Positions 41,228-52,045 of a stretch of 64,000 bases of DNA are shown piece after piece (position 1 is the stretch's first letter; each line of letters opens with the position of its first letter). Position numbers and translations under genes: made by a program. The DNA is from Pseudomonas siliginis (GTDB lineage Bacteria > Pseudomonadota > Gammaproteobacteria > Pseudomonadales > Pseudomonadaceae), in assembly GCF_019145195.1 (NCBI RefSeq), contig NZ_JAHSTW010000002.1:1-64000 (forward strand). The letters are read 5' to 3'. The notes under the pieces are model-generated. The model searched no databases and was not told the origin of the DNA. It saw only the letters and a program-made list of their open reading frames with translations.

Positions 41228-42108
41228 TGACGACGTATGCCGTCGGTGACCTGCAAGGCTGCCTCGAACCGCTCAAGTGCCTGCTCAAGCAAGTTGCCTT
41301 CGACCCGGCGCTTGACCGGCTGTGGCTGGTCGGCGATCTGGTCAACCGTGGCCCGCAGTCGCTGGAAACTCTGCGCTTTCTCTTTGGCATGCGCGAGTCG
41401 CTGGTCTGCGTGCTCGGCAATCACGACCTGCACCTGCTGGCCGCCGCGAAGAAGATCGAGCGTTTGAAGAAAAGCGACACACTGCGCGAAATCATCGAGG
41501 CCCCCGATGGGCCGCAACTGATGGAATGGCTGCGCCAGCAGAAGCTGATGCATTACGACGAAACACGCGATGTTGCGATGGTCCATGCTGGCATCCCGCC
41601 GCAATGGTCGCTGCGCCGTGCGTTGAAGTGCGCCGCCGAAGTCGAGACCGCCCTGCGTGACGACAACGTATTCCCCGCTTACCTTGACGGTATGTACGGC
41701 AATGAACCGGCGAAATGGGACAACGACCTCAAAGGCATTGATCGTCTGCGGGTGATCACCAATTACTTCACGCGCATGCGCTTTTGCACCGCTGAGGGCA
41801 AGCTCGACCTCAAAAGCAAGGAAGGCCTCGACAGCGCGCCGCCCGGCTACAAGCCGTGGTTTCAGCACAAGGAGCGCAAGACCAAAGGCCTGCGCATCAT
41901 CTTCGGTCACTGGGCCGCGCTTGAGGGCAATATCCACGAGCCGGGCATTTCCGCGCTGGACACCGGATGCGTATGGGGCGGCAGCCTGACCCTGATGAAC
42001 GTCGACAGCGGCGAACGCCTGTCATGCAAATGCGACGAGCACGGCGGACTTGCGCCATCAGTCGCCCCACTCACCCCCAACGATTCGCCCGTCAACGCCT
42101 CGCGTTAG
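41227..42108 (+). CDS. apaH: Diadenosine tetraphosphatase
   Basis: Symmetrical Ap4A hydrolase of 293 aa producing two ADP, which removes alarmone-like dinucleotides and RNA caps. Metallophosphatase motifs are in order: [18 protein letters not shown], and histidines in [10 protein letters not shown] and FGHWAALEG. It is coupled to apaG. The last 30 residues are less conserved. Confidence 0.95.
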   Translation: MTTYAVGDLQGCLEPLKCLLKQVAFDPALDRLWLVGDLVNRGPQSLETLRFLFGMRESLVCVLGNHDLHLLAAAKKIERLKKSDTLREIIEAPDGPQLMEWLRQQKLMHYDETRDVAMVHAGIPPQWSLRRALKCAAEVETALRDDNVFPAYLDGMYGNEPAKWDNDLKGIDRLRVITNYFTRMRFCTAEGKLDLKSKEGLDSAPPGYKPWFQHKERKTKGLRIIFGHWAALEGNIHEPGISALDTGCVWGGSLTLMNVDSGERLSCKCDEHGGLAPSVAPLTPNDSPVNASR

Positions 42109-42142
42109 ACTACGCCTTCAGTAGAGCAACAGGTACTTTGTC

Positions 42143-42472
42143 ATGACCGAATTCAAACGAATCCCCCCGGAACAGGCGCAGGCCCTGCGTGAACAGGGCG
42201 CAGTCGTAGTCGACGTACGCGATCCGGCGACCTTTGCCGCGCTGCACATCAGCGGCTCCAAACATCTCGACAACCATTCCCTGCACGCTTTCATTCAAGG
42301 CGCCGACCTCGATGCACCGACCGTCGTGGTCTGCTACCACGGCAATTCCAGCCAGGGCGCAGCCGCCTATCTGGTCGGCCAGGGCTTCTCCGAGGTCTAC
42401 AGCATGGATGGCGGTTTCGAGCTATGGCGTACGACCTATCCTTCGGAAACCGCGCAAGGCACCGCCGAATAA
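42143..42472 (+). CDS. glpE: Thiosulfate sulfurtransferase GlpE
   Basis: Single-domain rhodanese of 109 aa transferring sulfur from thiosulfate to cyanide or thiols. The active-site cysteine is C64 in [11 protein letters not shown], and the [16 protein letters not shown] block is typical. It follows apaH by 34 nt and probably ends the ksgA-side operon; two strong hairpins lie right after it. Confidence 0.94.
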   Translation: MTEFKRIPPEQAQALREQGAVVVDVRDPATFAALHISGSKHLDNHSLHAFIQGADLDAPTVVVCYHGNSSQGAAAYLVGQGFSEVYSMDGGFELWRTTYPSETAQGTAE

Positions 42473-42483
42473 TTTTTTGTGCA

Positions 42484-42534
42484 GCGCAGGCCCCGGCTGC
42501 CGTGGGCCTGCGCGCGGCAGACGAACGGTCTGCC
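42484..42534 (+). other. Two tandem hairpins after glpE
   Basis: First hairpin: GCGCAGGCCC (42484-42493) pairs with GGGCCTGCGC (42504-42513), and the loop itself can pair CGG-CTG-CCG. Second: GGCAGAC (42516-42522) pairs with GTCTGCC (42528-42534). Neither is followed by a U-run, so they are not standard intrinsic terminators. The rest of the glpE-prkA gap (42535-42767) shows only a weak -10-like CTATCCT at 42577-42583 and no gene. Confidence 0.6.
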
Positions 42535-42767
42535 ACAACTAATTACGTATCTCGCCTTTACCTCTCGAATTCCCAACTATCCTTAAGCGCAGGCCATCCA
42601 AAACAGGGGAGAGCCGGTACACCGGCGCGCGGGTCATCGGGAGTAGCTTTCGCGGTTTGTCGACCGTGGGAGAATTCTGGGGGGTAAACAGCAGCCGCCA
42701 CAGCGACTGCTGCCAGCATCGACTGAGTGATCCGGCGTCGGCTCCACGTATCGAGCGAGGTGACGTC

Positions 42768-44690
42768 ATGAGTATCTTTAGCCACTTCCAACAACGCTTC
42801 GAATCCACACGCCAGGAAGAACTCTCTCTGCAGGAGTACCTGGAGCTGTGCAAAAACGATCGCAGCGCCTACGTTTCCGCCGCCGAGCGTCTGTTGATGG
42901 CGATCGGCGAACCGGAACTGCTCGACACTTCGACCAATTCGAGGCTGTCGCGCATCTTCTCCAACAAGGTGATCCGCCGCTATCCGGCCTTTGAAGACTT
43001 CCACGGGATGGAAGAATGCATCGACCAGATCGTCTCGTATTTCCGCCACGCTGCCCAAGGCCTGGAAGAGAAGAAACAGATTCTTTATCTGCTCGGCCCC
43101 GTCGGTGGCGGTAAATCGTCCCTGGCCGAGAAGCTGAAACAACTGATGGAGAAAGTGCCCTTTTATGCCATCAAGGGCTCGCCGGTCTTCGAATCGCCTC
43201 TGGGTCTGTTCAACGCCACCGAAGATGGCGCGATCCTCGAGGAAGATTTCGGCATTCCACGGCGCTACCTGAACACCATCATGTCGCCCTGGGCGACCAA
43301 GCGCCTGGCCGAATTCGGCGGCGACATCAGCCAGTTCCGCGTGGTCAAGCTGTACCCATCGATCCTCAATCAGATTGCCGTGGCCAAGACCGAACCCGGT
43401 GACGAGAACAACCAGGACATCTCGGCGCTCGTCGGCAAGGTCGATATCCGCAAACTCGAAGAATTTCCACAGAACGACGCCGATGCCTACAGCTACTCCG
43501 GCGCGTTGTGCCGGGCCAACCAGGGCTTGATGGAATTCGTCGAAATGTTCAAGGCGCCGATCAAGGTGCTGCACCCATTGCTGACTGCTACCCAGGAGGG
43601 CAACTACAACAGTACCGAAGGCCTCGGCGCGATTCCGTTTACCGGCATCCTGCTGGCTCACTCCAACGAATCGGAGTGGCACACCTTCCGCAACAACAAG
43701 AACAACGAGGCGTTCATCGACCGGATCTACATCGTCAAAGTGCCGTACTGCCTGCGCGTCAGCGACGAAGTGAAGATCTACGACAAACTGCTTTTCAACA
43801 GTTCCCTGTCCAAGGCGCACTGCGCACCGGACACCCTGAAAATGCTCGCGCAGTTCACCGTGTTGTCGCGCCTCAAGGAGCCGGAAAACTCCAACATCTA
43901 TTCGAAGATGCGCGTCTACGACGGCGAAAACCTCAAGGACACCGATCCGAAGGCCAAGTCAATTCAGGAGTACCGCGATTCGGCCGGCGTCGACGAAGGC
44001 ATGAACGGCCTGTCGACCCGCTTCGCCTTCAAGATCCTCTCCAAGGTGTTCAACTTCGACCCGCATGAAATCGCCGCCAACCCGGTGCACCTGCTCTATG
44101 TGCTGGAGCAACAGATCGAACAGGAACAGTTCCAGGCGGAAACCCGCGAACGCTACCTGCGCTATCTGAAGGAGTACCTGGCGCCGCGCTACATCGAGTT
44201 CATCGGCAAGGAAATCCAGACCGCTTATCTGGAGTCTTACAGCGAATACGGTCAGAACATCTTCGATCGCTACGTGCTGTACGCGGATTTCTGGATTCAG
44301 GATCAGGAGTATCGCGACCCGGAAACCGGCGAGATCCTCAACCGCGTGGCCCTGAACGAAGAGCTGGAAAAAATCGAGAAACCGGCCGGCATCAGCAATC
44401 CGAAGGATTTCCGCAACGAAATCGTCAACTTCGTCCTGCGCGCCCGAGCCAACAATAACGGCAAGAACCCGACCTGGCTCAGCTACGAAAAACTGCGGGT
44501 GGTCATCGAGAAGAAAATGTTCTCCAACACCGAAGACCTGCTGCCCGTCATCAGCTTCAACGCCAAGGCCAGCAAGGAGGATCAGCAGAAACACAACGAC
44601 TTCGTTACGCGAATGGTTGAACGTGGCTACACCGATAAACAGGTACGCCTGCTGTCCGAATGGTACCTGCGGGTCCGCAAGTCGCAGTGA
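42768..44690 (+). CDS. prkA: PrkA family serine protein kinase (YeaG)
   Basis: AAA-plus-type PrkA kinase, 640 aa. The N-terminal AAA domain has a Walker A LGPVGGGKSS (residues 109-118); the C-terminal part is the PrkA kinase-like domain. In enterobacteria YeaG/YeaH is induced in stationary phase and nitrogen starvation. The start at 42768 (MSIFSHFQQR), with a GGTGA ribosome-binding site, was preferred over the longer open frame. It heads prkA-yeaH-spoVR. Confidence 0.94.
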   Translation: MSIFSHFQQRFESTRQEELSLQEYLELCKNDRSAYVSAAERLLMAIGEPELLDTSTNSRLSRIFSNKVIRRYPAFEDFHGMEECIDQIVSYFRHAAQGLEEKKQILYLLGPVGGGKSSLAEKLKQLMEKVPFYAIKGSPVFESPLGLFNATEDGAILEEDFGIPRRYLNTIMSPWATKRLAEFGGDISQFRVVKLYPSILNQIAVAKTEPGDENNQDISALVGKVDIRKLEEFPQNDADAYSYSGALCRANQGLMEFVEMFKAPIKVLHPLLTATQEGNYNSTEGLGAIPFTGILLAHSNESEWHTFRNNKNNEAFIDRIYIVKVPYCLRVSDEVKIYDKLLFNSSLSKAHCAPDTLKMLAQFTVLSRLKEPENSNIYSKMRVYDGENLKDTDPKAKSIQEYRDSAGVDEGMNGLSTRFAFKILSKVFNFDPHEIAANPVHLLYVLEQQIEQEQFQAETRERYLRYLKEYLAPRYIEFIGKEIQTAYLESYSEYGQNIFDRYVLYADFWIQDQEYRDPETGEILNRVALNEELEKIEKPAGISNPKDFRNEIVNFVLRARANNNGKNPTWLSYEKLRVVIEKKMFSNTEDLLPVISFNAKASKEDQQKHNDFVTRMVERGYTDKQVRLLSEWYLRVRKSQ

Positions 44691-44691
44691 G

Positions 44692-44794
44692 GCAGCTGCA
44701 AGCTATAAGCCACAAGCTGCAAGAACAAAGCGTGTGAACCCTGAAACACGGGCATTCGCTTCCACTTGCAGCTTGCAGCTCAAAACTTGAAGCT
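44692..44794. repeat. Interrupted inverted repeat of the CAAGCTGCAAG family
   Basis: AGCTGCAAGCTATAAGCCAC... (from 44692) and CTTGCAGCTTGCAGCT (about 44765-44780) face each other around a 40-nt loop in the gap between prkA and yeaH, inside the operon. Related to 4609-4650. Confidence 0.65.
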
Positions 44795-44809
44795 CCCCGG
44801 AGGGGCCTT

Positions 44810-46081
44810 ATGAGCTATGTGATCGACCGACGCCTCAATGGCAAGAACAAGAGCACGGTAAACCGTCAGCGTTTTCTGCGGCGTTACCGTGACCACATCA
44901 AGAAGGCTGTCGAAGAGGCAGTCAGTCGCCGTTCCATCACCGATATGGAGCACGGTGAACAGATCAGCATTCCCGGTCGCGACATCGACGAACCGGTGCT
45001 TCATCACGGACGCGGCGGCAAACAGACCGTGGTGCATCCCGGCAACAAAGAGTTCACGGCCGGTGAACATATCGCTCGCCCACCAGGAGGCGGCGGTGGA
45101 CGCGGTCCGGGCAAGGCGGGCAATTCCGGCGAAGGCATGGACGAGTTCGTCTTCCAGATCACGCAGGAAGAGTTTCTCGAATTCATGTTCGAAGACCTTG
45201 AATTGCCGAATCTGGTCAAACGCAACCTGACCGGCACCGACACGTTCAAAACCGTACGCGCCGGGATCAGCAACGAAGGTAACCCTTCACGCATCAATAT
45301 CATCCGCACCCTGCGCTCAGCACATGCACGTCGTATTGCTCTGTCCGGCAGCAGCCGCGCAAAGCTTCGTGAAGCCAAGGAAGAGCTGGCACGGCTCAAG
45401 CGCGAAGAACCGGACAACTTCGGCGATATCCAGGATCTCGAAGCTGAAATCGAGAAACTCAGCGCACGCATCCATCGCGTGCCGTTCCTCGACACCTTCG
45501 ACTTGAAATACAACCTGTTGGTCAAGCAACCCAACCCCAGCTCCAAAGCAGTGATGTTCTGCCTGATGGACGTGTCCGGTTCCATGACGCAGGCCACCAA
45601 GGACATCGCCAAGCGCTTTTTCATCCTGCTGTACCTTTTTCTCAAGCGTAACTACGACAAGATCGACGTGGTGTTCATCCGTCACCACACCAGCGCCCGG
45701 GAAGTGGACGAAGAGGAGTTTTTCTATTCTCGTGAGACCGGCGGCACCATTGTTTCCAGCGCCCTGAAGCTGATGCAGGAAATCATGGCCGAGCGCTATC
45801 CGAGCAACGAGTGGAACATCTACGCCGCTCAGGCCTCCGACGGCGACAACTGGAACGACGATTCGCCGATCTGCCGCGACATCCTGATCAATCAGATCAT
45901 GCCGTTTGTGCAGTACTACACTTACGTAGAGATCACCCCGCGCGAACATCAGGCCCTGTGGTACGAGTACGAACGCATCGCCGAAGCCTTCTCTGACACG
46001 TTTGCCCAGCAGCAACTGGTCTCGGCCGGAGATATCTATCCGGTCTTCCGTGAACTCTTCCAGCGCAGGTTAGTGACATGA
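44810..46081 (+). CDS. yeaH: DUF444 / YeaH-UPF0229 family protein with vWA-like domain
   Basis: 423 aa. A metal-ion-dependent adhesion-type motif D254-x-S-x-S258 (MDVSGSM) marks a von Willebrand A domain in the C-terminal half; the N-terminal part is basic, followed by a glycine-rich linker ([12 protein letters not shown]). It is the constant partner of PrkA/YeaG and SpoVR in proteobacteria and may act as a substrate or adaptor of the kinase. It overlaps spoVR by 4 nt. Confidence 0.92.
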   Translation: MSYVIDRRLNGKNKSTVNRQRFLRRYRDHIKKAVEEAVSRRSITDMEHGEQISIPGRDIDEPVLHHGRGGKQTVVHPGNKEFTAGEHIARPPGGGGGRGPGKAGNSGEGMDEFVFQITQEEFLEFMFEDLELPNLVKRNLTGTDTFKTVRAGISNEGNPSRINIIRTLRSAHARRIALSGSSRAKLREAKEELARLKREEPDNFGDIQDLEAEIEKLSARIHRVPFLDTFDLKYNLLVKQPNPSSKAVMFCLMDVSGSMTQATKDIAKRFFILLYLFLKRNYDKIDVVFIRHHTSAREVDEEEFFYSRETGGTIVSSALKLMQEIMAERYPSNEWNIYAAQASDGDNWNDDSPICRDILINQIMPFVQYYTYVEITPREHQALWYEYERIAEAFSDTFAQQQLVSAGDIYPVFRELFQRRLVT

Positions 46082-47640
46082 CCGCCAAAGAGCAGAAACG
46101 CCAACCCATTTCCACCGGCTCCGAATGGACATTCGAGCTGATCCAGACCTACGACCGCGAAATCGCCCGGATCGCGGCCCGTTATGCTCTGGACACATAC
46201 CCCAACCAGATCGAAGTGATCACCGCCGAGCAGATGATGGACGCCTATGCCTCAGTGGGCATGCCGCTGGGCTATCACCACTGGTCCTATGGCAAGCACT
46301 TCCTCAGTACCGAGAAATCATACAGTCGCGGACAGATGGGCCTGGCCTACGAGATCGTGATCAACTCCGATCCGTGCATCGCCTATCTGATGGAAGAAAA
46401 CACCATCTGCATGCAGGCGCTGGTGGTGGCCCATGCCTGCTACGGCCACAACAGCTTCTTCAAGGGCAACTACCTGTTCCGTACCTGGACCGATGCCAGT
46501 TCGATCATCGATTACCTGGTGTTCGCCAAGCAGTACATCATGCAGTGCGAAGAGCGCCACGGCATCGATGCCGTGGAAGATCTGCTCGACTCCTGCCATG
46601 CCCTGATGAATTACGGTGTCGACCGCTACAAGCGCCCGTATCCGATTTCCGCCGAGGAAGAGCGCCGGCGGCAAAAGGATCGCGAAGAGCACATGCAGAA
46701 GCAGATCAATGATTTGTGGCGCACCATTCCCAAAGGCGCGGACAAATACAGCGACAAGGACAACGCCCGCTTCCCGGCCGAGCCGCAGGAAAACATCCTC
46801 TATTTCATCGAGAAGCATGCGCCGCTGCTGGAGCCGTGGCAGCGCGAGATCGTACGCATCGTGCGCAAGATCGCCCAGTATTTCTATCCACAGCGCCAGA
46901 CCCAGGTGATGAACGAAGGCTGGGCAACATTCTGGCATTACACGCTGATGAATGATTTGTACGACGAAGGCCTGGTGACCGACGGTTTCATGATGGAATT
47001 CCTCACCTCGCACACCAGCGTGGTATTCCAGCCGGGTTTCGACAGTCCGTACTACAGCGGCATCAACCCCTATGCATTGGGTTTCGCCATGTACCGCGAC
47101 ATTCGGCGCATGTGCGAAGAGCCTACCGAAGAAGATCGCCGCTGGTTCCCGGACATCGCCGGTTCCGACTGGCTGTCGACCATCAAGTTCGCCATGAGCA
47201 GTTTCAAGGATGAGAGCTTCATCCTGCAGTACCTGTCGCCGAAGGTGATCCGCGATCTGAAGCTGTTCAGCATTCTCGATGACGACCAGAAAGACGACCT
47301 GCTGGTGCCGGCCATTCATGATGAGGGCGGCTACCGGATCATCCGGGAAACCCTGGCAGCGCAATACAACCTCGGCAATCGTGAGCCGAACGTGCAGATC
47401 TACAGCATCGACCGGCGCGGTGATCGCTCGTTGACCCTGCGCCATCAGCAGCACGACCGTAAACCCTTGGGCGACTCCACCGAAGAAGTCCTCAAGCACC
47501 TGCACCGGCTCTGGGGCTTCGACATTCATCTGGAAACCCTGCAAGGCGACCAGATCATGAAAACCCATCACGTGCCGCCACGCAGTGAACACAGCGAGGG
47601 CGATTACGGCCGGCTCGATCTGGCCGTGATTCATCTTTGA
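46078..47640 (+). CDS. spoVR: SpoVR family protein (YcgB)
   Basis: 520 aa protein of the SpoVR/YcgB family, named after a Bacillus spore-cortex gene but widespread in non-sporulating bacteria. Recognisable blocks are [12 protein letters not shown], a histidine-containing [12 protein letters not shown] and [13 protein letters not shown]. The molecular role is unknown. Coupled to yeaH by 4 nt, last gene of the stress cluster. Confidence 0.93.
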   Translation: MTAKEQKRQPISTGSEWTFELIQTYDREIARIAARYALDTYPNQIEVITAEQMMDAYASVGMPLGYHHWSYGKHFLSTEKSYSRGQMGLAYEIVINSDPCIAYLMEENTICMQALVVAHACYGHNSFFKGNYLFRTWTDASSIIDYLVFAKQYIMQCEERHGIDAVEDLLDSCHALMNYGVDRYKRPYPISAEEERRRQKDREEHMQKQINDLWRTIPKGADKYSDKDNARFPAEPQENILYFIEKHAPLLEPWQREIVRIVRKIAQYFYPQRQTQVMNEGWATFWHYTLMNDLYDEGLVTDGFMMEFLTSHTSVVFQPGFDSPYYSGINPYALGFAMYRDIRRMCEEPTEEDRRWFPDIAGSDWLSTIKFAMSSFKDESFILQYLSPKVIRDLKLFSILDDDQKDDLLVPAIHDEGGYRIIRETLAAQYNLGNREPNVQIYSIDRRGDRSLTLRHQQHDRKPLGDSTEEVLKHLHRLWGFDIHLETLQGDQIMKTHHVPPRSEHSEGDYGRLDLAVIHL

Positions 47641-47703
47641 TCTGGTTCCGGCCTCCGAAAGTCTGACGCAAGGGTTATCCTGTCGGACTGACGGAGGTTT
47701 TTT

Positions 47704-48933
47704 ATGCAGGTTTACAAGGTTGGCGGCGCTGTACGTGATCGCCTGTTGGGGTTGCCGGTCACTGATGTCGACCGGGTCGTGGTCGGTGCGACCACTGAAG
47801 AAATGCTCGCCAAGGAATTCCGCCCGGTCGGCGCAGATTTCCCGGTGTTTCTGCACCCGAAAACCGGTGAGGAATATGCCCTCGCCCGCACGGAGCGCAA
47901 AAGCGGTCGCGGTTACGGCGGTTTCACTTTCTACGCAAGTCCGGAAGTCACGCTCGAAGAAGACCTGATTCGACGCGACCTGACGATCAATGCCATGGCC
48001 GAGGACGATCAGCTCAACCTGACCGATCCGTATCATGGTCAACGCGACCTCGAAGCACGAATCCTTCGCCATGTTTCTCCGGCGTTCGCCGAAGATCCGC
48101 TGCGAGTGCTGCGCGTTGCCCGTTTTGCTGCGCGCTACGCAGGATTGGGCTTTACGGTCGCCGACGAGACTATGGAATTGATGCGTCAGCTCAGTGAGTC
48201 CGGCGAATTGCAGGCGCTGACCGCTGAGCGCAGCTGGAAGGAGATTTCCCGCGCACTGATGGAAGACCATCCACAGGTGTTCATCCAGGTCTTGCGCGAC
48301 TGTGGCGCACTCAAAGAGCTAATGCCGGAAGTCGACGCCTTGTTCGGCGTTCCGCAGCCGGAGACCCATCACCCAGAAATCGACACAGGCCTGCACACCC
48401 TGAGCGTGTTGGAGCAATCAGCGCTGCTCAAGCAACCACTGACAGTGCGCTGGGCCTGCCTCCTGCACGATTTGGGCAAAGGCCTGACGCCGGAAGAAGA
48501 ATGGCCCAGGCATATCGCCCATGAGCACACCGGGCTGAAGCTGATCAAAGCGGTCAACGAGCGCTTCAAGGTTCCCAAGGACTGTCAGGAACTGGCGCTG
48601 CTGGTCGGGCAATACCACACCCATGGGCACCGGGCGCTGGAGCTGAAAGCCTCGACGCTGCTGGAGTTGCTGCAGAGTTTCGATATCTATCGCCGGCCGC
48701 AGCGATTCGAAGAGTTTATCGCCGCGTGCGAGATGGACGCCCGTGGCCGCAAGGGCTTGGAGCAGCGCAGTTATCCACAGGCGGATTATTTGCGCGGAGC
48801 GGCGAAAGCTGCGCGAGCGGTGGCGGTGCAGCCTTTGCTGGACCAGGGATTCAAGGGGCCGGAACTGGGCGAAGCGCTGAAGCGGGAACGACTGAAGGCG
48901 TTGAAAGCCTACAAAGAGGCGGCGACAGCCTGA
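47704..48933 (+). CDS. cca: CCA-adding enzyme (multifunctional tRNA nucleotidyltransferase)
   Basis: Class II nucleotidyltransferase of 409 aa repairing tRNA 3' CCA ends. The N-terminal GGAVRD motif and catalytic D21-x-D23 (TDVDRVV) are present, the [10 protein letters not shown] block follows, and an HD domain (LLHDLGKG) in the C-terminal half suggests the additional phosphohydrolase activity of the enterobacterial type. A GGAGG ribosome-binding site precedes ATG 47704. It converges with folK across a REPIN. Confidence 0.95.
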   Translation: MQVYKVGGAVRDRLLGLPVTDVDRVVVGATTEEMLAKEFRPVGADFPVFLHPKTGEEYALARTERKSGRGYGGFTFYASPEVTLEEDLIRRDLTINAMAEDDQLNLTDPYHGQRDLEARILRHVSPAFAEDPLRVLRVARFAARYAGLGFTVADETMELMRQLSESGELQALTAERSWKEISRALMEDHPQVFIQVLRDCGALKELMPEVDALFGVPQPETHHPEIDTGLHTLSVLEQSALLKQPLTVRWACLLHDLGKGLTPEEEWPRHIAHEHTGLKLIKAVNERFKVPKDCQELALLVGQYHTHGHRALELKASTLLELLQSFDIYRRPQRFEEFIAACEMDARGRKGLEQRSYPQADYLRGAAKAARAVAVQPLLDQGFKGPELGEALKRERLKALKAYKEAATA

Positions 48934-48941
48934 TAAAAAAC

Positions 48942-49005
48942 TTCGCGAGCAGGCTCGCTCCCACAGGAGACCTCGATCCAATGTGGGAGCGAGCCTGCTC
49001 GCGAA
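48942..49005. repeat. REPIN
   Basis: Inverted REP pair 48942-48965 and 48982-49005 between the convergent genes cca and folK. Confidence 0.92.
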
Positions 49006-49018
49006 AGCGAATTTGATA

Positions 49019-49537
49019 TCACCGCAAATCCGAAGGCGTGAGCTGCTCCCCCCGCCATTCGAACGCAACCGGCGCCAACACCTGATCAATTTGCGCCTCA
49101 GCCCACAACATCGCAAAGCTCTTGCCCACTCCCGGATGCACCCGATCCGGCGCAATCAACGACAGCGGCCACAGCACAAAGGCATTTTTCAGGATTTCCG
49201 CACGCGGCAGCATCAATCCATCGAAATTACCCACCAGATCGCCATACAGCAGCACGTCGATATCCAGCGGCAGACCTTTGCGATCCGGGGCATAACGACC
49301 GTTGTCCGCCTCGATGAATTTCAAGCGGCGGTCGAGCTCCATCAACGGCAGATCGGTGTAGGCCGAGACCACGAAATTGAAGAACGGCCCGCTCTTGATG
49401 CCCACCGGCTGGCTCTCGAACACCGCCGAACAACGGATATCCACCAGGAACGTGGCCAGCGCATCGAGACCGGCGCGCAAATGGGTTTCGCGCTCGATAT
49501 TGCTACCGAGCCCGAGGTAGACCTGAGTCAGCGACAT
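49019..49537 (-). CDS. folK: 2-amino-4-hydroxy-6-hydroxymethyldihydropteridine pyrophosphokinase
   Basis: HPPK, 172 aa, transferring pyrophosphate from ATP to the pterin in folate synthesis. N-terminal YLGLGSNIERE and the RKGLPLDIDVLLYGD block with LPRAEI are the diagnostic motifs. Its start overlaps the end of folB by 10 nt, so the two folate genes are coupled. Confidence 0.95.
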   Translation of the reverse strand: MSLTQVYLGLGSNIERETHLRAGLDALATFLVDIRCSAVFESQPVGIKSGPFFNFVVSAYTDLPLMELDRRLKFIEADNGRYAPDRKGLPLDIDVLLYGDLVGNFDGLMLPRAEILKNAFVLWPLSLIAPDRVHPGVGKSFAMLWAEAQIDQVLAPVAFEWRGEQLTPSDLR

Positions 49538-49884
49538 CCGCGCTCGATCTCCACACCCACACCACCCTTGGCCGCTGGAACGGCGCCCGGCTTGGTCAGT
49601 TTCAGTCGCACCCAGGTGATCTTGAATTCGGCCATCAGCACTTCAACCAGACGCTCAGCGAAGGTTTCGACCAGCTGGAACTGCGCCTGCTCGGCGAAGG
49701 CCTGAATGCGCGTGGAAACACTGGCGTAATCGAGCGCCAGGGTCAGGTCGTCACCGGCGGCGGCCGGGCGATTGTCCCAGGCGAAGCTCAGATCAAGACG
49801 CAGGCACTGACGGATGCCGCGCTCCCAGTCGTAGGCACCGATCACGGTGTCGACTTCCAGGCCCTCGATAAACACTCTGTCCAA
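49528..49884 (-). CDS. folB: Dihydroneopterin aldolase
   Basis: 118 aa tunnel-fold enzyme converting dihydroneopterin to hydroxymethyldihydropterin, the step before FolK. Blocks [20 protein letters not shown] and [11 protein letters not shown] are typical. The start is a TTG at 49884 (giving MDRVFIEG), supported by a GGAGA ribosome-binding site 6-7 nt upstream; an ATG eight codons earlier is in frame but poorly placed. It is divergent from plsY. Confidence 0.93.
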   Translation of the reverse strand: MDRVFIEGLEVDTVIGAYDWERGIRQCLRLDLSFAWDNRPAAAGDDLTLALDYASVSTRIQAFAEQAQFQLVETFAERLVEVLMAEFKITWVRLKLTKPGAVPAAKGGVGVEIERGCR

Positions 49885-49958
49885 GCACTTCTCTCCGCTG
49901 CACGACAAGGGCGCGATGCGCCGTTAGAATCAGGGCGTCCTCGCCCGGAATAGTTAGC

Positions 49959-50528
49959 ATGTTTTGGTTACTGGCGATTCTCGCCTACCTGCTCGGCTCG
50001 CTGTCCTTTGCCATTTTGCTCAGCCGCCTGACCGGAAATCCGGATCCGCGAATGAGTGGCTCGGGTAATGCCGGCGCCACCAACATGCTGCGCCTGGCCG
50101 GTCGCAAACTGGCGATCCTGACCCTGCTCGGTGATCTGTGCAAAGGCCTGCTGCCGGTGCTGATAGCCTCGAGCGCGGGCCTTTCACTGCAGGATCAGGC
50201 CTGGATTGGCGTGTGCGCCGTGATCGGTCACCTGTTCCCTTTGTACTTTCGCTTTCGCGGCGGCAAAGGCGTTGCCACTGCCGCCGGCATGCTGCTCGGC
50301 CTGTATCCACCCGCCGCGCTGCTGGCCGTATGTGCCTGGCTACTGACGTTCTACCTGACCCGCACCAGCTCGCTGGCGGCGCTGATTGCCACGCCACTGA
50401 CCCTGCCATTGCTGGCCTGGCAGGAGCCGGAAGCCTTACTGCCAATGAGCGCGCTGACCTTGCTGATTGTCTGGCGCCATCGCGGCAATCTACGCGACCT
50501 GTTCGCCGGGCGCGAACGGCATTTCTGA
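49959..50528 (+). CDS. plsY: Glycerol-3-phosphate acyltransferase PlsY
   Basis: Membrane acyltransferase of 189 aa using acyl-phosphate to make lysophosphatidic acid, the first step of phospholipid synthesis. Five hydrophobic segments, the [11 protein letters not shown] motif and [12 protein letters not shown] are present. It converges with tsaD, leaving 23 nt between stops, with no clear terminator. Confidence 0.94.
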   Translation: MFWLLAILAYLLGSLSFAILLSRLTGNPDPRMSGSGNAGATNMLRLAGRKLAILTLLGDLCKGLLPVLIASSAGLSLQDQAWIGVCAVIGHLFPLYFRFRGGKGVATAAGMLLGLYPPAALLAVCAWLLTFYLTRTSSLAALIATPLTLPLLAWQEPEALLPMSALTLLIVWRHRGNLRDLFAGRERHF

Positions 50529-50551
50529 CTGCCGTCCATGAGCGTCGCTCA

Positions 50552-51577
50552 TTACAGCGCCGACAACTGCTCCATCGGCCAGCGTGCCTGCACGGTGATT
50601 GCCAGACTTTCCTGCTGGCCGGCCTTCAGGCGCTGGCAACCGGCAAATGCGATCATCGCGCCATTGTCGGTGCAGAACTCCGGGCGCGCATAGAACACAT
50701 CACCCTTCATATCGCCGAGCATCTTTTCCAGCGAAACCCGCAACGCCTTGTTGGCGCTGACGCCGCCGGCAATCACCAACCGCTGCATGCCTGCCTGTTT
50801 GAGGGCGCGCTTGCACTTGATGGTCAAAGTCTCCACCACGGCCTGCTGGAATGCCAGCGCGATGTCGCAACGGGCTTGCTCGCCGTCGTCCCCGGCGCTG
50901 ACGCATTGCTGCCAGGTATTGAGGGCGAAGGTTTTCAGGCCGCTGAAGCTGAAGTCCAGACCCGGGCGATCGCACATCGGACGCGGAAAGGTGAAGCGTC
51001 CTGCGACGCCCTTCTCGGCCAGTTTGGCGATTTCCGGCCCGCCGGGGTAATTGAGGCCCATCATTTTTGCGGTTTTGTCGAAGGCTTCACCGGCCGCATC
51101 GTCGAGCGTCTCGCCGAGCAGACTGTATTGGCCAATGCCGTCGACCTGAACCAACTGCGTATGGCCACCGGAAACCAACAAAGCGACGAACGGAAATTCC
51201 GGCGGTTTCGGCTCCAGCATCGGCGCCAGCAAGTGGCCTTCCATGTGGTGCACGCCAAGCGCCGGAATGCCCCAGGCAAACGCCAGCGCCTGTGCGCAGG
51301 AAGCACCGACCAGCAGCGCGCCGACCAGGCCAGGACCTGCGGTGTAGGCGATTGCGTCGATCTCGGTCGGCACACAGTCGGCCTCGGCCAACACCTGACG
51401 GATCAAGGGCAGCATGCGTTTGACGTGGTCACGCGAGGCCAGCTCCGGCACCACACCGCCATAGACGCGGTGCAGGTCGATCTGACTGAACAGCGCATCG
51501 GCCAGCAGACCGCGTTCACTGTCATACAATGCGACGCCGGTTTCGTCGCAGGAGGTTTCTAATCCCAGTACTAGCAT
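50552..51577 (-). CDS. tsaD: tRNA N6-adenosine threonylcarbamoyltransferase
   Basis: Catalytic subunit of the TsaBDE complex, 341 aa, adding threonylcarbamoyl to A37 of ANN-decoding tRNAs. The metal-binding histidine pair is in [13 protein letters not shown]; the N-terminal [12 protein letters not shown] and the [10 protein letters not shown] nucleotide block are also present. It is divergent from rpsU. Confidence 0.97.
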   Translation of the reverse strand: MLVLGLETSCDETGVALYDSERGLLADALFSQIDLHRVYGGVVPELASRDHVKRMLPLIRQVLAEADCVPTEIDAIAYTAGPGLVGALLVGASCAQALAFAWGIPALGVHHMEGHLLAPMLEPKPPEFPFVALLVSGGHTQLVQVDGIGQYSLLGETLDDAAGEAFDKTAKMMGLNYPGGPEIAKLAEKGVAGRFTFPRPMCDRPGLDFSFSGLKTFALNTWQQCVSAGDDGEQARCDIALAFQQAVVETLTIKCKRALKQAGMQRLVIAGGVSANKALRVSLEKMLGDMKGDVFYARPEFCTDNGAMIAFAGCQRLKAGQQESLAITVQARWPMEQLSAL

Positions 51578-51664
51578 GGGTTTGCGCCTTGTTTAGGCTG
51601 AATTCGAAGGCGCGCATAATAGTCGCCACGTGATGCCCCGACCAGCGGTTTTCGATCAGAGGCT

Positions 51665-51693
51665 TTGCATTCCGAGCGATGAGGGGTTAACAT
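51665..51693 (+). promoter_or_regulatory. Candidate sigma70 promoter of rpsU
   Basis: TTGCAT (51665-51670) and TAACAT (51688-51693), 17 nt apart, about 84 nt before the rpsU start codon. The resulting 5' leader of about 75 nt contains CAACCC/GGGGTT-type complementary stretches. Confidence 0.5.
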
Positions 51694-51776
51694 CCGCAAC
51701 CCTTAAAAACCGACGTCTTCAAGTGCTCTTTTGCCGCGAGGATGTTGACCCCGGTAATGAATGAAGGTAGCTCTGG

Positions 51777-51992
51777 ATGCCAGCCGTCAAAGTAAAAGAG
51801 AACGAACCCTTCGACGTAGCTCTGCGTCGTTTCAAGCGCTCCTGCGAAAAAGCCGGTGTACTGGCTGAAGTTCGTAGCCGCGAATTTTACGAGAAGCCAA
51901 CTTCTGAGCGTAAGCGCAAGGCAGCAGCCGCTGTTAAGCGTCACGCCAAGAAAGTTCAGCGCGAACAGCGCCGCGCCGTTCGTCTGTACTAA
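51777..51992 (+). CDS. rpsU: 30S ribosomal protein S21
   Basis: Basic 71-aa small-subunit protein, complete, with the family sequence [21 protein letters not shown] at the N-terminus (first 21 residues) and a lysine/arginine-rich tail. It is the first gene of the macromolecular synthesis cluster (rpsU-dnaG-rpoD). A hairpin 32 nt downstream could let most transcripts end after rpsU. Confidence 0.97.
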
Positions 51993-52024
51993 TCCACAGA
52001 CGTTCGTAGCAAGCTTCTTGCCTA

Positions 52025-52045
52025 AGCCCGGCCCTCAGCCGGGCT
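52025..52045 (+). terminator. Hairpin after rpsU, possible partial terminator
   Basis: AGCCCGGC-CCTCA-GCCGGGCT, an 8-bp perfect stem, 32 nt after rpsU. It lacks a U-run, as befits an attenuating rather than a complete terminator. Confidence 0.55.

Noticed and set aside
42540..42767. Sigma-54 promoter in front of prkA
   Set aside because: I looked for the GG-N10-GC spacing of a -24/-12 promoter and found no convincing match; only a weak -10-like CTATCCT is present.
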